NCBI GenBank assembly: GCA_012839295.1
Contig: DUNO01000061.1
Span: 62,001-126,000, forward strand
From: Clostridiales bacterium
GTDB taxonomy: Bacteria; Bacillota; Clostridia; Lachnospirales; Lachnospiraceae
Direction of reading: 5' to 3'
DNA length: 64,000 nt
A program made the position numbers and the translations under genes. Below are positions 37,594-45,593 of the stretch, one piece after another (the first letter of the stretch is position 1; each line of letters opens with the position of its first letter). The notes beneath the pieces are model-generated. The model worked only from the letters and a program-made list of their open reading frames with translations. It did not search any database and was not told where the DNA came from.

Positions 37594-38382
37594 TTATGCA
37601 AATTTTAAATCCTTAAGTTTTTGAAATAACTGCTCTGTTAATTCCATACCATTTCCGTTCCAAAGTTCCCTGCGTGCATTGACCTCCGGGGGGAAAATCC
37701 GTTCCACCTGGGTCGGCGATCCATTTAACCCATAATGCCTTTCATCCTGGTCCTCCAGGTCCGCCAAGGTTATTACTGTGATCTCACGATCCTTTGTCTC
37801 TAATTTCTTGACATAGGAAGGAAGTCTTGGCATGAAGATATCTTTATCTACTGCAAGCAGACAGGGAAACTGCACTTTTGTAATCTCAAGCTCATGGGTC
37901 ATATCCATCTCAACGGTAATGTCCCTGTCACCTATTTCGAGGATATTGGATACATTGGAAACGGAAGGGATGTTCAGCCATTCCGCCACTTCTGGCCCTA
38001 CCTGGGCTGTATCACCGTCTGTTGTCTGCTTACCGCAAAGGATTAAATCAAATTCCCCTGCCATCTTAATTCCCTGGGAAATGGTGTAGCTGGTTGCCAG
38101 CACATCGGCACCGCCGAACTTACGGTCGGAAATCAGTACCCCTTGATCAGCGCCCATGGCATAAGCCTCCCGGATGATTCCTGCAGCCTGTCCCGGCCCC
38201 ATGGTAAGGACATGGATGCTTCCGCCTTTCTGTTCCTTAATTCTGAGTGCTGTTTCCAGCGCATACAGGTCATATGGATTCATCTTTGATTCCACACCAT
38301 TTCTTTTTAATACTCCTGTGACCGGATCTACTTCAACCTTATTGCTGTCCGGAACCTGCTTGATGCATACTAAAATGTTCAT
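37594..38382 (-). CDS. lctB: Electron transfer flavoprotein beta subunit (LctB-type)
   Basis: 262 residues from ATG 38382 (GGAGG seven bases upstream). MNILVCIKQVPDSNKVEVDPVTGVLKRNG is the classical EtfB start; GKQTTDGDTAQVGPEVAEWL and the AMP/FAD-binding ATDTAQ-type region identify the family. In bifurcating Etfs this subunit holds the bifurcating FAD and binds NADH. First gene of the lct operon, 220 nt downstream of a consensus promoter flanked by paired operators. Confidence 0.93.
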   Translation of the reverse strand: MNILVCIKQVPDSNKVEVDPVTGVLKRNGVESKMNPYDLYALETALRIKEQKGGSIHVLTMGPGQAAGIIREAYAMGADQGVLISDRKFGGADVLATSYTISQGIKMAGEFDLILCGKQTTDGDTAQVGPEVAEWLNIPSVSNVSNILEIGDRDITVEMDMTHELEITKVQFPCLLAVDKDIFMPRLPSYVKKLETKDREITVITLADLEDQDERHYGLNGSPTQVERIFPPEVNARRELWNGNGMELTEQLFQKLKDLKFA

Positions 38383-38491
38383 ATTTACCTCCATTAATCT
38401 TATTTATTAACCTAATATCCGTGCACCGGTAAATGTTACAATGCCGACAATAATTAGGAATAGCACAAAAAATTATGTAACTTATTTCCAT

Positions 38492-38590
38492 GTGGTACTA
38501 CCAATTACAAGCCTTAGAAAAATGAGGTGTTGCAAACGGTAAGCTTAGCAATACCTCATTTTTTCTAGGGTTTGTAATTGGTAGTACCAC
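38492..38590. promoter_or_regulatory. 99-nt inverted repeat with two FadR-type operators flanking a hairpin
   Basis: GTGGTACTACCAATTACAA (38492-38510) and its exact complement (38572-38590) form 19-bp arms. Each arm contains a palindrome of the FadR/LldR type: TGGTACTACCA (38493-38503) and TGGTAGTACCA (38579-38589). Between them a second hairpin (AATGAGGT with ACCTCATT, and TTGC with GCAA) has T-runs on both sides, like a bidirectional terminator. The right operator starts a few bases after the predicted lct transcription start. Confidence 0.8.
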
Positions 38591-38601
38591 TTTGTAATCC
38601 C

Positions 38602-38630
38602 ATTATACCGCCCATAGGTTAATGTGTCAA
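38602..38630 (-). promoter_or_regulatory. Consensus promoter of the lct operon
   Basis: TTGACA (38630-38625), a 17-nt spacer and TATAAT (38607-38602): exact consensus at both boxes. The start point would be near 38595, directly before the first operator. Confidence 0.9.
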
Positions 38631-38691
38631 CAAATGTCATTTCTTTAACATTCTTTTTGTACAATATAACTACAGCCTCTGGTTTTTCCCC

Positions 38692-39396
38692 TTAAAACCC
38701 CTTGGTTTCCTTTAGTTTTATGTCTACAATGTCAAAGTGCTTATTAATTGCCGTATATGCCAAATTCTTATCCTTTGTGATTAAGCTCTTCAGCATTTCA
38801 TTATGTGCCTCATTCAAAATCTTTCTGCTGTCCTCCGTGCTTAAGATATCTCTTCTCAAATCGTAAATGAATTGGTCAATCAAATTCGACAGTGCATTCA
38901 GAATACCGATAATTAAAGTGTTATTGGAAGCTTTAGCGATACCATAATGAAGCTGCTTATCAAGAATAACATTGATTTCTTCCACTTCATTCTCCAGCTG
39001 TGCCAGTGTTCTCTCCAGCTGTTCTATTTCCGGCTCTGTAATATGGTCAATGGCCAGGAGCAATGCCTGCATTTCCAAAGCACGCCGCAGCTGGCTGATC
39101 TGCTGATAATCAATCTGGTTAAGGTAAAACATCATGGACATGGTTTCTACCAGATTATGTTCAAAATTACCGGACAGATAATTACCTGCACCGTGCTGGC
39201 TTACTATGACTCCCATATTATCCAGGGTGCGGATTGCTTCTCTGACGGAATTGCGGCTGATTCCCAGAAGATTTGACAGCTCCCGTTCCGCAGGCAGCTT
39301 TCCCCCCATCTCAAGCTTCCCCTCCCGTATCTGTTCCTTAATATAGTCAATTACCTTCCGGTAAGATTTTTGTTGAACGTTTTTATCTTCTTCCAT
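38692..39396 (-). CDS. lctA: FadR/LldR-type GntR regulator of the lactate operon
   Basis: 234 residues. N-terminal winged helix (YRKVIDYIKEQIREGKLEMGGKLPAERELSNLLGISRNSVREAIRTLDNMGVIVSQHGAGNYL), then a helical FCD effector domain. In its FCD region, the metal-binding His/Asp pattern can be partly seen (HYGIAKASNN, HNEML). It lies directly upstream of lctBCD on the same strand, like LctA in Acetobacterium. The paired TGGTnnnACCA operators at the lct promoter fit its family's recognition. Symbol by analogy. Confidence 0.88.
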   Translation of the reverse strand: MEEDKNVQQKSYRKVIDYIKEQIREGKLEMGGKLPAERELSNLLGISRNSVREAIRTLDNMGVIVSQHGAGNYLSGNFEHNLVETMSMMFYLNQIDYQQISQLRRALEMQALLLAIDHITEPEIEQLERTLAQLENEVEEINVILDKQLHYGIAKASNNTLIIGILNALSNLIDQFIYDLRRDILSTEDSRKILNEAHNEMLKSLITKDKNLAYTAINKHFDIVDIKLKETKGF

Positions 39397-39666
39397 TTAT
39401 CTTTCTCCTTGTGCCAATATCATATCTTTTATTTTACAGGGAGATACTAGAAATTGCAATTTATAACTTTACAAATGGAAGCCTCGTTTTCTCTGCAATA
39501 GAATACCTTTTTCTGTTCTTGGTCTAATGATTCATTTTGATTGATTTTGATCGATTGCAAATGATTGACTTAGAAAGTTTTTCACACTTTAATTGTATAT
39601 TATGCACTATTATCTTATATTATAAATGTACAAAATGCCGATTTTTACAAACACCAATAATTACTG

Positions 39667-39709
39667 TTGATTTATTTTGATTGATATCGTATAATCAAAT
39701 CAATCAAAA
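39667..39709 (+). promoter_or_regulatory. Promoter and operator of the fructose PTS operon
   Basis: TTGATT (39667-39672), a 17-nt spacer and TATAAT (39690-39695). A perfect 10-bp inverted repeat, TTTTGATTGA (39675-39684) and TCAATCAAAA (39700-39709), brackets the -10 box. More TGATTGA/TGATCGA copies occur at 39527-39575. The likely repressor is the DeoR-family protein encoded third in the operon. Confidence 0.75.
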
Positions 39710-39740
39710 AACGATATTTCAGAAAGATGGGTGATCGAAA

Positions 39741-41465
39741 ATGATTGAATTATCTGGAATTCCTGTTTATAAAGGAATCGAGATCGCTCCTGTGCTTCTT
39801 CACCAGGAGGTCGAACTAATCATAAATACTACTCCAATTGAGAAACAACAAATCGATGATACACTTCATAGATTCGAATCGATTCATAATAAAGCAATCA
39901 GGGAGCTTGAGGCATTAAAGGATAAAGCAGAAGCAGCCGGACAGGGCGAGGCAGCAGAAATATTTGGTGCACATCTAATGATGGCGGATGACCCCATGCT
40001 AAACGGCAAGATCAGGGAACTTATAATGAAAAAGCTCTATTCCTTAGAACAGGCCATTGATGAGACGAAAAAGGAAATCATGGGAATGTTCTTAAGCATT
40101 GAGGACGATTACCTGAAGGCCAGAGTAGCGGATGTCGAGGATGTTGCCAACCGCTTCCTGAAACTGGCACTCGGAATTGAAACTAAAGGCTTTGAAGAGA
40201 TTAACGAGGAGGTTATCCTGGTTGCAAAGGACTTAAAGCCTTCGGAAGCTTCCGGTTTAACCAAATTCATTAAAGGTATCCTGTTAGAGGAAGGAAGCCA
40301 GACAAGCCATGTTGCAATTATGGCTAAGGCCAAAGGAATTCCCGCCATTGTAGGCTTGAGCGGAATTCTTGCCCAGGTTCAAAACGGGGATCAGATCATC
40401 TTGGATTCCATCCAGAACAAAGTGCTGGTACACCCCCCAGAGGATGAGCTGCTTCATTACAGGCAGCAGAGAGACCAATTGCTTGCAAAAAGGCAAAAGC
40501 TTGATGCAATCAAAGGGACAGAGGCCATTACAAAGGATGGCAGGCACATTAAGCTTTATGGAAATATCGGCACCTCCGCTGAGGCAGAATATGTGGCCAA
40601 CTACGGCGGAAAGGGTGTCGGACTCTTCCGGACCGAATTTCTCTATATGAACTCTAAGCACTTCCCTACCGAGGAAGAGCAGTTTAAGGAATATAAAAAG
40701 GCAGTAGAACAGGGTTTAGAGGATGTCATTATCCGAACCCTTGATATCGGAGGAGACAAACACCTTCCCTACTACGAATTCAAAGAAGAAGAAAATCCCT
40801 TCCTGGGATTTCGGGCATTACGCTTTACCTTGGCGAATACCCAGATTTTCAAGACACAGCTTCGGGCAATCCTAAGAGCCTCCGCTTTCGGTAAGGCTAG
40901 TATCATGTTTCCAATGGTGTCTTCCCTGGAAGAGGTCAGGAAAGCCAAAGAGCTATTAGAAATCTGTAAGGAAGAACTTAGGAAGGAACAGCTCGGATTT
41001 GACCCGGGTCTTTGCACTGGTATCATGATTGAGATCCCATCTGCCGTAATTATCGCGGACCTCTTGATCGAAGAGGTTGATTTCTTCAGCATCGGAACCA
41101 ATGACCTGTGCCAATATACCTTAGCCGTTGACCGGATGAATAAGGATGTTGCCTACCTGTACCAACCGCTCCACCCCGGCATATTAAGGCTTATCAAACA
41201 GACCGTGGACGCTGCCCATGCCGTAAATAAGGAAGTGGGAATCTGCGGTGAGATGGCCGGCGACGCAGTAAATGCACTTGCCCTCATCGGCCTGGGAATT
41301 GATGAGCTTAGCATGAGCCCGGCGGTCATTCCCGAGATCAAGGCACTCATCCGCCAGACCTCCTATGAAGAGCTCAAGACCCTTGCAGACCGGATATTAA
41401 ACTGTAAAACAACTGACGATATTAAAACGATTTTAAACCAGGAGGTAGAAAAATATGATCATTAA
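39741..41465 (+). CDS. ptsI: PTS Enzyme I
   Basis: 574 residues, the general phosphotransferase that takes phosphate from PEP and gives it to HPr. Active-site His190 is visible in EEGSQTSHVAIMAKAKGIPAIVG. The C-terminal TIM barrel has the PEP-binding FRTEFLYM and TLDIGGDKHLPY, GIMIEIPSA, DFFSIGTNDLCQYT and GICGEMAGD motifs. First gene of a fructose operon instead of the usual ptsHI location; the stop overlaps the EIIA gene by 11 nt. Confidence 0.96.
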   Translation: MIELSGIPVYKGIEIAPVLLHQEVELIINTTPIEKQQIDDTLHRFESIHNKAIRELEALKDKAEAAGQGEAAEIFGAHLMMADDPMLNGKIRELIMKKLYSLEQAIDETKKEIMGMFLSIEDDYLKARVADVEDVANRFLKLALGIETKGFEEINEEVILVAKDLKPSEASGLTKFIKGILLEEGSQTSHVAIMAKAKGIPAIVGLSGILAQVQNGDQIILDSIQNKVLVHPPEDELLHYRQQRDQLLAKRQKLDAIKGTEAITKDGRHIKLYGNIGTSAEAEYVANYGGKGVGLFRTEFLYMNSKHFPTEEEQFKEYKKAVEQGLEDVIIRTLDIGGDKHLPYYEFKEEENPFLGFRALRFTLANTQIFKTQLRAILRASAFGKASIMFPMVSSLEEVRKAKELLEICKEELRKEQLGFDPGLCTGIMIEIPSAVIIADLLIEEVDFFSIGTNDLCQYTLAVDRMNKDVAYLYQPLHPGILRLIKQTVDAAHAVNKEVGICGEMAGDAVNALALIGLGIDELSMSPAVIPEIKALIRQTSYEELKTLADRILNCKTTDDIKTILNQEVEKYDH

Positions 41466-41901
41466 TGAAGCTTTAATCGACTTAAACACAGCACTGGATA
41501 CAAAGGAAGCCGTCATCCGCCACTTAGCCGGATTGGCCAAAAAGGAAGGCAGGATCAGTGATCTTGAAAAATATGTAGAGGCTGCCCTCCACCGTGAAAC
41601 AGAGTACAGCACCGCAATGGGCTTTGGCATCGCAATTCCCCACGGCAAGACCTCTGCCGTAACAGAGCCCTTCCTGTGCTTTGCCAAGGTGGACTCCGTT
41701 GACTGGAATGCCCTCGACGGGAATCCCGTTGATCTGGTCTTCATGATCGGCGTTCCGGAGGAAGCCGGAACTGCGCATTTAAAAATTCTTGCCAGCATTT
41801 CCAGAAAGCTCATGAAGCAGGACTTCCGTGACAGCCTCCGCAATGTAACCTCAAACTCCGAATTAATACAACTATTACAAAACAGCGATTTAGGAATATA
41901 A
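41455..41901 (+). CDS. fruA: PTS fructose-type EIIA
   Basis: 148 residues, EIIA of the fructose/mannitol family. His63 in FGIAIPHGKTSAV is the phosphorylated residue; NPVDLVFMIGVPEEAGTAHLKILASISRKL follows as usual. A stand-alone EIIA beside an EIIBC. Its ATG lies within the 3' end of ptsI. Passes phosphate from HPr to EIIB. Confidence 0.94.
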   Translation: MIINEALIDLNTALDTKEAVIRHLAGLAKKEGRISDLEKYVEAALHRETEYSTAMGFGIAIPHGKTSAVTEPFLCFAKVDSVDWNALDGNPVDLVFMIGVPEEAGTAHLKILASISRKLMKQDFRDSLRNVTSNSELIQLLQNSDLGI

Positions 41902-41910
41902 GGAGATACT

Positions 41911-42681
41911 ATGCTAGCTATCGACAGACACGAAAAGATAATGCAGTTATTAATGAAGAATAAAACCATCTCGGTAAAAGCCCTTTGCGATATCCTCCAG
42001 GTCTCCGAGGCCACCATCCGAAGGGACCTCACCCTGCTGGAAAATGAAAATAAGCTGGAACGGACCCACGGAGGTGCCAGCATCAGCGACAGCATCAAGC
42101 TGAATTATGAAGCCACCTTTGACCAAAAGGAGCTGATGGCCTCTGATGAAAAGCGCAGAATTGCCGCACGGGCATTCGGACTCCTAAAGCCACATGACAG
42201 CCTGGTCATCGACTCCGGAACGACTACCCTGGAGCTTGCCCGTCTGATCGGCGAATCCACAATGCCCCTGCTGGTAATTACAAATGCCACCACAATTTCA
42301 ACAATCATATCCAGGAACAAGCAGGTGGAGTTCTACGTACTCGGAGGACGGGTGCGCTTAAATACCCAGTCTACTGTGGGCACTATGGCAATTGATATGT
42401 TAAAACGCTTTAATACCAACAAGGCCTTCGTCGGTGTCAACGGGATTACCGTGGAAAACGGCCTGACTACCCCGGACCTGGAAGAAGCAGAAATCAAAAA
42501 AACCATGCTGTCCGTCGCAGAAGAAAGAATTGTCCTGACCGACAGCACAAAGTTCCAAAAGGTCGCCCGCTGCCAGATTGCCCCCCTCTCCATGGTTGAC
42601 AAGATCATTACCGACATGCAGCTAAGCAACCAGTATTATGACCAGTTCCTGCAGCATGATGTTTTAATAGACCGGGTGTAG
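41911..42681 (+). CDS. fruR: DeoR family regulator of the fructose operon
   Basis: 256 residues. N-terminal DeoR HTH (RHEKIMQLLMKNKTISVKALCDILQVSEATIRRDLTLLENENKLERTHGGAS) and a DeoRC sugar-phosphate sensor domain (DSLVIDSGTTTLELARLI, LTDSTKFQKVA). FruR/LacR relatives are released by fructose 1-phosphate or a similar phosphosugar. Nine bases after fruA. The TTTGATTGA palindromes at the operon promoter are its probable sites. Confidence 0.94.
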   Translation: MLAIDRHEKIMQLLMKNKTISVKALCDILQVSEATIRRDLTLLENENKLERTHGGASISDSIKLNYEATFDQKELMASDEKRRIAARAFGLLKPHDSLVIDSGTTTLELARLIGESTMPLLVITNATTISTIISRNKQVEFYVLGGRVRLNTQSTVGTMAIDMLKRFNTNKAFVGVNGITVENGLTTPDLEEAEIKKTMLSVAEERIVLTDSTKFQKVARCQIAPLSMVDKIITDMQLSNQYYDQFLQHDVLIDRV

Positions 42682-42696
42682 GGATATAACGAGGAA

Positions 42697-42752
42697 GGAG
42701 GCAAGGCCTCCAATAAGAAAGGAGGCAAAGCCTCCTAATTAAGAAAGGAGGC
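42697..42752 (+). promoter_or_regulatory. Two sequestered Shine-Dalgarno hairpins before the fruK ribosome binding site
   Basis: Three copies of AAGGAGGC occur at 24-nt spacing. The first two are each followed by their own complement (GGAGGC-AAG-GCCTCC, 42697-42711; GGAGGC-AAA-GCCTCC, 42721-42735), so they fold into hairpins. The third (42747-42752) is free and lies seven bases before the fruK ATG. Confidence 0.75.
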
Positions 42753-42759
42753 TTGTGAT

Positions 42760-43692
42760 ATGATAACAACGGTTTCACTAAATCCAGCCATTGATAAAAC
42801 CATATTGCTGACGGATTTTGAACGTGGAGGCGTTAACCGTATTACCAGCTACAGGGAGGATATCGGCGGAAAGGGCATCAACGTAGCCAAGATACTGAAC
42901 CGGCTTGAGGTTCCCTCCAGGGTTTGCGGCTTTATCGGAAGCCAGAACAGGACTCTGGTTGCAGACCTGCTTTCCCATGAATACCTGGATTATGATTTTA
43001 TTGAGGTAGATGGATTGACGAGGACAAACACGAAAATTGTTGAGCTTGACCGGAGTATCACCACAGATTTAAATGAACCAGGATTTTATATCAACGAAAA
43101 ACTAATGCCCCGCTTGAAAGAGAAGCTCCTGTTACTTGCCAGGCAGAGCGATTATGTAGTATTCAGCGGCAGCATACCCCAGGGGCTGTCAAACGAAACC
43201 TACAAGGATTTGATCACCACCATCAGCAATGCCTCGAAAGCAGTGCTGGATGCCGACGGCCCTCTGTTAGTCGAAGGGATGGAAGCCAGCCCTTATATGA
43301 TTAAGCCCAATATCCACGAACTTGAAGCCGCCTTTGACATAAGCCTGGACAGCGATACAAAGATCATTTCCTTTGGGAAGTCCCTAGCCAAACGGTACGG
43401 TATCCATCTGATTCTTGTATCAATGGGTGAAAAAGGCAGCCTATTGATTACTGAGAATGAATGCTTCCAGGCCGGACCAATTAAGGTGGAGGTAAAGAGT
43501 ACGGTCGGCGCAGGCGATTCCATGCTTGCTGGGATGCTATACGGCATCCATAGCGGATTATCCTTAGATAAATCACTGGCCTATGCCGCTGCCAGCGGAA
43601 CACTGGCTGTTACGAAGGAAGGAACACAATCCTTTTCCTTGGAAGAGGTAAGGAATATGCTGCTGAAGGTACATGTCACAAAGATAGGTTAG
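42760..43692 (+). CDS. fruK: 1-phosphofructokinase
   Basis: 310 residues, PfkB/ribokinase family. MITTVSLNPAIDKT at the start, GGKGINVAKILNRL for sugar binding and STVGAGDSMLAGMLYG as the ATP anion hole with the catalytic Asp. Phosphorylates fructose 1-phosphate to fructose 1,6-bisphosphate. Lies between fruR and the transporter, as in other fru operons. Confidence 0.95.
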   Translation: MITTVSLNPAIDKTILLTDFERGGVNRITSYREDIGGKGINVAKILNRLEVPSRVCGFIGSQNRTLVADLLSHEYLDYDFIEVDGLTRTNTKIVELDRSITTDLNEPGFYINEKLMPRLKEKLLLLARQSDYVVFSGSIPQGLSNETYKDLITTISNASKAVLDADGPLLVEGMEASPYMIKPNIHELEAAFDISLDSDTKIISFGKSLAKRYGIHLILVSMGEKGSLLITENECFQAGPIKVEVKSTVGAGDSMLAGMLYGIHSGLSLDKSLAYAAASGTLAVTKEGTQSFSLEEVRNMLLKVHVTKIG

Positions 43693-43805
43693 CTCCTTAG
43701 AGCTAAGGTTCAGAGCACAAGGCATTGGTAAACGCCTCGGCACTATTATGTGCCCCGGCCTTAGTAGATGCCTGGATATATTTTATTTTAAAAGGAGGAT
43801 TTTGT

Positions 43806-45167
43806 ATGAACATTTTGGCAGTTACAGCTTGCCCAACCGGTATTGCCCACACCTACATGGCCGCAGAGGCAATTGAAGATGCGGCAAAAGCAAAAGGCTA
43901 TCAAGTTAAGGTCGAAACCAGAGGCTCTGTTGGGGTTGAAAATGAGCTTACGGCAGAGGACATAAAAGCGGCGGATGCCATTATTCTTGCCTGCGACACG
44001 GCAGTTCCGATGGAACGCTTTGCAGGCAAAAAGCTAATCAGTGTCTCCGTCAGCGAGGCTTTAAAATCTCCAGAGCAATTACTTGAAAAAGCATTAAATG
44101 CAACTGTTTATGGCAGCAGCAATTTATCAGATGCGGTGTCCGCAATTAAGGAGCAGCGCTCCGCAGAACGCAAGGGCGTATACAAACACCTGATGAACGG
44201 TGTATCCTTTATGATTCCTTTCGTTGTTGCCGGTGGTATCCTTATCGCCATAAGCTTTCTCTTCGGCTATAAGGCCTTTGAAAACGAAGGCACCCTGGCA
44301 TCTTATTTAAAGAGCATCGGCGACAGCGCATTTGCCTTAATGGTTCCCATCCTGGCCGGCTATATCTCATATTCCATCGCAGACCGGGCAGGTCTGGCTC
44401 CCGGTATGGTTGGCGGCGCCATTGCAATCCTGTTAAACGCCGGTTTCCTCGGCGGCCTGGTAGCCGGTTTCCTGGCGGGCTACATTGTACTATTCATCAA
44501 AAAGGCTATTAAGCTTCCCAAGACCCTGCAGGGCATTATGCCTGTTCTAATTATTCCTGTGCTAGGCACCTTAGCCACCGGCTTGATTTTATTCTATGTA
44601 ATCGGCAAACCGGTAGCCTTTATCAATCAGTCCATGATTGATTTCCTGACAGGCATGTCCGGAACAAACGCAGTAATCCTCGGCTTAATCATCGGCTTGA
44701 TGATGGCCTTTGATATGGGCGGCCCGGTTAATAAAGCGGCCTATGCCTTTGGTACAGGTACCTTGGTTGCCGGGGCAGCATCTCCGGTCATGGCCGCTGT
44801 TATGGCTGCCGGCATGGTTCCCCCATTGGGCCTGGCTTTAGCAACTGTTTTATTCAAGAAGAAATTTACCGGGGCAGAAAGAGAAGCCGGAAAAGCGGCC
44901 TGGGTTCTGGGTGCAAGCTTCATTACGGAAGGCGCCATCCCCTTTGCAGCGGCAGATCCGCTCCGTGTAATCCCTTCCATCATGGTTGGCTCCGCTATTA
45001 CCGGTGCATTATCCATGGCCTTTAAGGCAACCTTATCCGTACCACATGGCGGTATCTTCGTATTCTTTGCAGTAGGCAACTGGCCGCTGTACATCCTGGC
45101 AATCCTTGTCGGAACTGTTGTTACCGCATTGCTGTTAGGTTTCCTGAAAAAGAATATGGAGCAATAA
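43806..45167 (+). CDS. fruB: PTS fructose-specific EIIBC
   Basis: 453 residues from ATG 43806 (AAAGGAGGATTTTGT upstream); the open frame extends further but has no site. EIIB domain with active Cys9 (NILAVTACPTGIAHTYMAAEAIEDAA), a linker, then the EIIC membrane domain from about residue 120 (GVSFMIPFVVAGGILIAISFLFG; FDMGGPVNKAAYAF; ASFITEGAIPFAAADPLRVIPSIMVGSAITG). It imports fructose as fructose 1-phosphate. The EIIA is a separate protein here. Confidence 0.95.
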   Translation: MNILAVTACPTGIAHTYMAAEAIEDAAKAKGYQVKVETRGSVGVENELTAEDIKAADAIILACDTAVPMERFAGKKLISVSVSEALKSPEQLLEKALNATVYGSSNLSDAVSAIKEQRSAERKGVYKHLMNGVSFMIPFVVAGGILIAISFLFGYKAFENEGTLASYLKSIGDSAFALMVPILAGYISYSIADRAGLAPGMVGGAIAILLNAGFLGGLVAGFLAGYIVLFIKKAIKLPKTLQGIMPVLIIPVLGTLATGLILFYVIGKPVAFINQSMIDFLTGMSGTNAVILGLIIGLMMAFDMGGPVNKAAYAFGTGTLVAGAASPVMAAVMAAGMVPPLGLALATVLFKKKFTGAEREAGKAAWVLGASFITEGAIPFAAADPLRVIPSIMVGSAITGALSMAFKATLSVPHGGIFVFFAVGNWPLYILAILVGTVVTALLLGFLKKNMEQ

Positions 45168-45230
45168 GGACGTTCATTAAAACAGCTTTTTAACTTATTC
45201 GCTGCCAACCGCAGCAGAACGGAGGTAGAT

Positions 45231-45482
45231 ATGATTACATCAGAGTTTACAATCGCATTCGCAGAAGGCTTACATGCCAGACCCGCATCCGACCTTGTCC
45301 GCATTTGCCAAAAAGCAAAAAGTGATATCAGGATCCTTAAGGACGAGATGACCGCCGACCCCAAAAGCATCCTGGGTATTATGGCTCTCGGCGCAGCAAA
45401 AGGCGATGTTGTAAAAGTCGAGGTAGAAGGTGAGGATGAGGAAGAGGTATTCGCAAATATCAAGAGCTTTTTTGAAGTATAA
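45231..45482 (+). CDS. ptsH: HPr phosphocarrier protein
   Basis: 83 residues. His15 in EGLHARPAS is phosphorylated by Enzyme I; Ser46 in PKSILGIMALGAAKGD is the HPr-kinase site, so this HPr can also signal in catabolite control. The last gene of the operon, followed by a strong terminator. Confidence 0.96.
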   Translation: MITSEFTIAFAEGLHARPASDLVRICQKAKSDIRILKDEMTADPKSILGIMALGAAKGDVVKVEVEGEDEEEVFANIKSFFEV

Positions 45483-45508
45483 CTCTTAACCGATTCCTAT
45501 AAAAGCTG

Positions 45509-45537
45509 CAGGAGAGGGTAACCCCCTCTCCTGTTTT
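45509..45537 (+). terminator. Terminator of the fructose PTS operon
   Basis: CAGGAGAGGG (45509-45518) and CCCTCTCCTG (45524-45533) followed by TTTTA. Confidence 0.9.
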
Positions 45538-45593
45538 ATGAAAGCTGCAGACGATTAGAAGCCTTTCCGCCTGTCCGGCAAGCACCGCACCCG

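Noticed and set aside
44741-45463. 240-codon minus-strand frame across fruB and ptsH
   Set aside because: Shadow of the membrane and HPr coding sequences; low-complexity Ser/Ala/Arg content and no start signals.
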